Positions 7,314 through 10,398 of a stretch of DNA of 10,398 nt are shown piece after piece (within the stretch, counting starts at the first letter, position 1; every line of letters begins with the position of its first letter). A model generated the notes under the pieces. That model ran no database searches. It was not told the origin of the DNA and was given only the letters and a program-made list of their open reading frames with translations. The stretch is from JANRKG01 sp033763635 (lineage in GTDB: Bacteria; Cyanobacteriota; Cyanobacteriia; GCF-001939115): positions 1 to 10,398 of the forward strand of contig JANRKG010000473.1 in NCBI GenBank assembly GCA_033763635.1. Reading direction: 5' to 3'. Position numbers and translations under genes: made by a program.

Positions 7314-7838
7314 ATGAGTCCCGATAAATATGAAGAGCGTAGTTTAGAAGCGGATGAAAATCGTGATCCCATTTCTGGACAACCGGGTGCCCACCCAGTT
7401 GAAACGGGCATTGGCGCTGCGGGTATTGGGGCCGTTTCAACTGCGATTGGAGGTGCGATCGGCGGTCCAGTCGGTGCAGTCGTCGGTGCAGTCGTCGGGT
7501 CCGTTGCTGGAGGACTGGCAGGTAAAGGGGTGGGTGAAATGATTGATCCCACAATGGAAGAAGATTACTGGCGCACGAACTATTCTTCCCGTCCCTATAT
7601 CCAATCGGGTGAATCCTATGATGATTATGCTCCCGCCTATCGGACGGGGTACATGGGATATGGCGCTTACTCTGGTCGGACCTATAGCGAAGTGGAACCT
7701 GACTTACGCCGGGATTACGAAACCAATTATGGCAAGTCTTCCAATGTCACCTGGGAGCGAGCCAAGCACGCAACCCGTGATGCCTGGGATCGGGTAGAGA
7801 AAGCGATTCCTGGTGATGCAGACCGGGATGGGAAGTAA
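7314..7838 (+). CDS. Glycine-zipper hypothetical protein, stress-type
   Basis: I recognise the architecture but no established function. Residues 1-30 are polar and acidic. Residues 32-74 form a long glycine zipper of repeated G-x-x-x-G (GIGAAGIGAV, then GGAIGGPVGAVVGAVVGSVAGG), long enough for a two-helix membrane-inserting hairpin. Residues 83-110 are rich in Tyr, Asp and Ser (EEDYWRTNYSSRPYI, SYDDYAPAYR). The C-terminal part contains EVEPDLRRDYE (126-136) and an amphipathic helix around WERAKHATRDAWDRVE (147-162). No cleavable signal is visible. Related proteins with a YWR...Y-x-x-x-AYR...W-x-x-A-x-x-A-x-x-DAW pattern occur in many bacteria, sometimes annotated near stress genes; that is from memory. 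The gene has its own strong ribosome site and its own terminator, so it is probably monocistronic. It diverges from the amidase gene and converges on the amidohydrolase gene. A membrane or cell-envelope stress role is inference. Confidence 0.85.
   Translation: MSPDKYEERSLEADENRDPISGQPGAHPVETGIGAAGIGAVSTAIGGAIGGPVGAVVGAVVGSVAGGLAGKGVGEMIDPTMEEDYWRTNYSSRPYIQSGESYDDYAPAYRTGYMGYGAYSGRTYSEVEPDLRRDYETNYGKSSNVTWERAKHATRDAWDRVEKAIPGDADRDGK
7471..7498 (+). repeat. 12-bp tandem repeat inside the glycine zipper
   Basis: TCGGTGCAGTCG occurs at 7471-7482 and exactly again at 7483-7494, followed by a partial third copy (TCGG). It encodes the VGAV-VGAV part of the zipper. The perfect identity at the DNA level suggests recent slippage that lengthened the zipper by four residues, so the copy number may vary between strains. 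Confidence 0.7.
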
Positions 7839-7861
7839 ACAATAACCCTTATCTTTCCAGG

Positions 7862-7895
7862 AAAAAGAGGTAAGCTGAAAAGCTTGCCTCTTTTT
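7862..7895. terminator. Bidirectional intrinsic terminator with GAAA loop
   Basis: AAAAAGAGG-T-AAGCT pairs with AGCTT-G-CCTCTTTTT across a GAAA tetraloop. This makes a stem of 15 pairs with a single U-G wobble. It has a T-run on the + strand and, because the 5' arm begins with five A, also a T-run on the - strand. It lies 23 bp after the glycine-zipper stop and 7 bp beyond the convergent amidohydrolase stop, so it can end both transcripts. Confidence 0.9.
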
Positions 7896-7902
7896 GCATG
7901 TA

Positions 7903-9306
7903 CTACTCTGGCAGACCCATCACGGCTCGATAATGTGCTTCAAACTGGGTTCTCATTGCAGATTGGCGTTTAGCAACCCATTGACTGCGATCGAATAATT
8001 CTCGCTTCAAGTGCGCTAGATCAATTCGAGTTGGTTGTCCTTCTGCAATCACCCGCTCCCCTCGAACCCAGGCACTTTCGACAGCCTGAGTCGGACGGCC
8101 CAACACCAACAATCCAATGGGATCGGTACGGGGCAATAACGAAAGTTGAGTCAGATCATACAGAACAAGATCCGCTTGCTTCCCAACTTTCAGGGAACCC
8201 ATTTCGTGGTCCATCCCCAGCCCCCTGGCTCCTCCCAGGGAAGCCATCTCAATAGACTGTCTTGGGGTGATCCAGTGACGATACTCTGGGTCCGTGATGT
8301 TATGCAGGAGCGAACCGATTTTAATGGCTTCCAGTAAATCCTGAGAGTCATTACTGGCAGACCCATCACAGCCAAAGGTCACGTTGACCCCTGCTTGCTG
8401 ATACTTGAGAAGAGGGGCAATCCCACTGCCTAACCGCAAGTTACTCAGCGGATTGTGAACGACAGTCGATCGCGTTTCTGCCAATATCTCAATGTCGCGA
8501 TCGTGCAACCAAACACAATGCGCCAGAGAAGTTTGCGGTCCTAGATAAGACAAATGCTTGAGATGCTCGACTGCACTGTACCCAAATTTCTCCTCTGCGA
8601 GTTTCACCTGGGCTTTCGTCTCTAACAAATGGGCGTGACGACAGAGATGATAACGATCGCTCAAACCAATACAACCTTCAAATAAGGCATCTGAACAAAG
8701 TTGTAATCCTGTCGGAGCAACCATGATACTGATCCCGTCATCAGGGCGATGGAAGGTCTGAATGATTTCTTCCATGAAAGCAAGGACTTCAGCAGTGGAC
8801 CATTGATAGGGAAGAGCCTGAGATGCCTGGTCTCCCGTCGGAATTCCTGATGTCAGTGCTTCATCTTGAATGAGAGGACCAATGAAAGCACGAATCCCAA
8901 TTTCTTGATAAGCCCGTGCTGCCGCTGCCACGGTTTCCACTTCTTTCCCTGGGATCAGTACAATGTGATCGACTACACTGGTCCCACCGGATAGCAAAGT
9001 TTCCAGGGCCGTCCCCAGCGCACTCAAATAAATTTGCTCAGGATCTAGCGGTGTAAAGTCATAGAGTTCAGCAATCCAGAGTTCTAGAGGCGTGGGTGGC
9101 ACCACTCCCCGCTGCCACATTTCCGAAGAATGGGTATGGGCATTCACAAACCCCGGCAGGAGTAGTTTATTTTCACCATTGACGATCGTTCCCGTCCCTT
9201 CTAAATTAGGACCGATCGCAACGATGCGTCCTTCCCCGATCTGCACATCCACCACTGCATAGTCATGTTCCGTGGGAATGAGAACGTTTTGAATGGTAAA
9301 ACTCAC
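7903..9306 (-). CDS. TRZ/ATZ-type metal-dependent amidohydrolase (deaminase or hydrolase)
   Basis: This is a cytoplasmic zinc- or iron-type enzyme of the amidohydrolase superfamily, subgroup of chlorohydrolases, SAH/MTA deaminases and guanine-type deaminases. Numbered from the GTG at 9306, the ligands are His57 and His59 (LPGFVNAHTH), His226 with Glu229 (HLLE), His263 (LAHC) and Asp314 (GCDGSASND). The HNPLSN block around 284-289 is also typical. The C-terminus returns to the small beta-sandwich domain (KVGKQADLVLYDL, WVRGERV). The frame begins at a TTG at 9321, but GTG at 9306 has AGGGG six bases upstream and gives a natural N-terminus (MSFTIQNVLIP), so I take 9306 (467 residues). It diverges from the cysteine hydrolase gene, sharing a 230-bp region. 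Deamination or dechlorination of a purine, pterin, pyrimidine or triazine-like ring is possible; I cannot choose. Confidence 0.93.
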   Translation of the reverse strand: MSFTIQNVLIPTEHDYAVVDVQIGEGRIVAIGPNLEGTGTIVNGENKLLLPGFVNAHTHSSEMWQRGVVPPTPLELWIAELYDFTPLDPEQIYLSALGTALETLLSGGTSVVDHIVLIPGKEVETVAAAARAYQEIGIRAFIGPLIQDEALTSGIPTGDQASQALPYQWSTAEVLAFMEEIIQTFHRPDDGISIMVAPTGLQLCSDALFEGCIGLSDRYHLCRHAHLLETKAQVKLAEEKFGYSAVEHLKHLSYLGPQTSLAHCVWLHDRDIEILAETRSTVVHNPLSNLRLGSGIAPLLKYQQAGVNVTFGCDGSASNDSQDLLEAIKIGSLLHNITDPEYRHWITPRQSIEMASLGGARGLGMDHEMGSLKVGKQADLVLYDLTQLSLLPRTDPIGLLVLGRPTQAVESAWVRGERVIAEGQPTRIDLAHLKRELFDRSQWVAKRQSAMRTQFEAHYRAVMGLPE

Positions 9307-9312
9307 AAATTT

Positions 9313-9317
9313 CCCCT
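9313..9317 (-). promoter_or_regulatory. Shine-Dalgarno that supports a GTG start for the amidohydrolase
   Basis: AGGGG on the minus strand is six bases before GTG 9306 and lies downstream of the alternative TTG at 9321. A ribosome using it would begin at the GTG, shortening the protein by five residues. Confidence 0.6.
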
Positions 9318-9349
9318 GCAATAGATAGAAGCGGGTGCCGTGTCCCCTT

Positions 9350-9373
9350 GTTCGGAAAGGTTCTTTAAAGAAC
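9350..9373. promoter_or_regulatory. Palindrome with phased GTTC half-sites in the divergent control region
   Basis: Bases 9360-9373 read GTTCTTTAAAGAAC, a 14-bp perfect palindrome. A third half-site, GTTC at 9350-9353, lies exactly ten bases before the first arm, so GTTC, GTTC and GAAC sit at 9350, 9360 and 9370, one helical turn apart. The element is 44-67 bp upstream of the amidohydrolase start and about 165 bp upstream of the cysteine hydrolase start, a fitting place for a shared regulator. No regulator gene adjoins it. Confidence 0.45.
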
Positions 9374-9450
9374 GTAACAAATAATTCATCAGAGTAACGG
9401 CTTCAGAAGTTGAAATTTGTAGTGATTTAGGCGGATTTTTCTAAAAAAAT

Positions 9451-9463
9451 TCGTAAACTACGA
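9451..9463. repeat. Short perfect inverted repeat in the divergent control region
   Basis: TCGTA-aac-TACGA lies about 75 bp upstream of the cysteine hydrolase ATG, just after an A-rich run. It may be a second binding site or chance. A weak promoter-like pair for the cysteine hydrolase, TTGTAG (9417-9422) and TCTAAA (9440-9445) with a 17-bp spacer, lies directly upstream of it and matches the consensus only partly. Confidence 0.3.
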
Positions 9464-9536
9464 TTCAAAATGGGGCTTTCTCAGCTTCCTGTACTTCCTC
9501 ACATAAGCATCTTTCATTTCAGGTCTGAAGTCTACT

Positions 9537-10319
9537 ATGGAAGCATATCAATCCCTACATCGACTGGGCGTTGCACCCAATGCCTGGTCTGTCAATGAAG
9601 TGTTTGCCGATATTACCCGTCCTGCCCTGGAACCGAAATACGCCACGATCGCGACTGATACAAAAACGCTACGACTGGATCTGGCTAAAACGGCTTTTCT
9701 GGTCATTGATATGCAAAATGATTTTTGTCATCCTAAGGGGTGGCTTGCCAGTATTGGGGTAGATGTCACGCCAGCACGAAAACCGATTGATCCGCTGAAA
9801 ACTTTGTTGCCTGTATTGCGATCGACTGGGATTCCGATTATTTGGGTCAACTGGGGAAATCGGCCCGATCTCTTGAATATCAGTGCAGGGTTACGCCATG
9901 TCTATAACCCCACCGGAACAGGGGTGGGCTTGGGCGATCCCTTACCCAGCAACGGGGCACCAGTCCTAACAAAAGGAAGTTGGGCCGCTGCGGTTGTGGA
10001 CGAGTTAGTTTCTGAACCTGGAGATATTTGGCTCGATAAGTACCGGATGAGCGGATTTTGGGACACGCCTTTAGATAGCATTCTGCGTAACCTGGGACGA
10101 ACAACGCTCCTATTTGGTGGCGTGAATGCAGATCAGTGTGTGATGGCAACCCTCCAGGATGCTAATTTCTTGGGGTATGATTGTCTGCTGCTCCAAGATT
10201 GCACCGCTACAACGTCTCCAGACTATTGCTGGCAAGCAACACTTTATAACGTCAAGCAATGTTTTGGATTTGTGACAGATTCCTCAAGACTTATGGCAGC
10301 GATTCATAATCAGCAGTAG
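9537..10319 (+). CDS. Isochorismatase-fold cysteine hydrolase (amidohydrolase-like)
   Basis: This soluble enzyme probably cleaves a small amide or ureido compound. The catalytic triad of the family is intact: Asp58 (FLVIDMQNDF), Lys168 (LDKYRMSGFWDT) and nucleophile Cys201, preceded by the cis-peptide-type GGVNADQC. True isochorismatases lack this cysteine, so a hydrolase of the biuret, ureidoacrylate (RutB), N-carbamoylsarcosine or nicotinamidase type is expected. The protein is 260 residues, with an N-terminal extension of about 50 residues ahead of the first core strand. That is longer than in minimal members, where the Asp comes much earlier. The ATG at 9537 has no clear ribosome site, so the true start could be further in. 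It is divergent from the TRZ/ATZ amidohydrolase, suggesting joint use in nitrogen-compound breakdown. A further open frame starts 10 bp downstream. The substrate is not assignable from sequence alone. Confidence 0.92.
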   Translation: MEAYQSLHRLGVAPNAWSVNEVFADITRPALEPKYATIATDTKTLRLDLAKTAFLVIDMQNDFCHPKGWLASIGVDVTPARKPIDPLKTLLPVLRSTGIPIIWVNWGNRPDLLNISAGLRHVYNPTGTGVGLGDPLPSNGAPVLTKGSWAAAVVDELVSEPGDIWLDKYRMSGFWDTPLDSILRNLGRTTLLFGGVNADQCVMATLQDANFLGYDCLLLQDCTATTSPDYCWQATLYNVKQCFGFVTDSSRLMAAIHNQQ

Positions 10320-10329
10320 AACTCGGATC

Positions 10330-10398
10330 ATGATTGCTTTAGACGGGACCGTGATTTCATCCTTCCACTTCACCCCTCTGCAACCCCTATGGACTCCA
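10330..10398 (+). CDS. Possible start of a further gene, cut by the window edge
   Basis: An ATG at 10330 opens a frame that stays open for all 23 remaining codons (beginning MIALDGTVISSFHFTPLQPL). It begins 10 bp after the cysteine hydrolase stop, a spacing typical of an operon. There is no clear Shine-Dalgarno sequence and too little protein to name. If real, it is probably co-transcribed with the cysteine hydrolase. Confidence 0.35.
   Translation, partial: MIALDGTVISSFHFTPLQPLWTP

Noticed and set aside
7271..7552. A 93-codon minus-strand frame rich in Pro, Ala and Thr
   Set aside because: It is the exact complement of the glycine-zipper coding sequence; its Pro/Ala/Thr repeats simply mirror the Gly/Ala/Val codons.
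9307..9536. Search for an NtcA site (GTA-N8-TAC) or a guanidine-type riboswitch in the divergent region
   Set aside because: No GTA occurrence has TAC at the right distance, and I see no conserved riboswitch core, so nitrogen control by these means is not supported.
9537..10319. Calling the cysteine hydrolase a true isochorismatase (siderophore pathway)
   Set aside because: It has the catalytic Cys201 that true isochorismatases lack, and no siderophore genes are nearby.

Overview
The window looks like chromosomal DNA of a cyanobacterium, probably a filamentous or Leptolyngbya/Oscillatoria-type lineage. The clearest sign is the palindromic hexamer CGATCG, the core of the HIP1 octamer GCGATCGC that is over-represented in many cyanobacteria. 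I counted about 30 copies by eye in 10.4 kb, including full octamers at 2717-2724 and 6604-6611. The gene families fit: a separate MacB-type permease and ATPase with a membrane-fusion adaptor, a family-2-like sulfotransferase and a glycine-zipper protein.

Layout. 1-197 holds no gene I recognise. 198-1136 (+) is an AT-rich, PAPS-type sulfotransferase gene. It converges on a small membrane-anchored hypothetical protein (1180-1404, -). From 5510 down to 1585 (-) runs a compact four-gene unit: a GbsR/MarR-type regulator, a HlyD/MacA-like adaptor, a MacB-like permease and its ATPase. The first two genes overlap, and the adaptor and permease are 7 bp apart. The regulator's upstream region carries two overlapping inverted repeats that could be its own operator. 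Together the four genes would form a self-regulated tripartite efflux pump without a linked outer-membrane channel.

From 5724 to 10319 there are three nitrogen-compound hydrolases: an amidase-signature enzyme (-), a TRZ/ATZ-type metal amidohydrolase (-) and an isochorismatase-fold cysteine hydrolase (+). The last two are divergent and share a 230-bp control region containing a 14-bp perfect palindrome. Between the amidase and the amidohydrolase sits a stress-type glycine-zipper protein (7314-7838, +). It ends in a strong bidirectional hairpin terminator shared with the convergent amidohydrolase. The mix of activities resembles s-triazine/biuret, pyrimidine or purine nitrogen salvage, but the substrates cannot be read from sequence.

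A possible next gene begins at 10330 and runs off the end. I see no tRNA, rRNA, CRISPR array, insertion sequence or riboswitch. Most of the window is ordinary accessory metabolism and transport. The most interesting signals are the control-region palindromes, the hydrolase grouping and the uncharacterised glycine-zipper protein.
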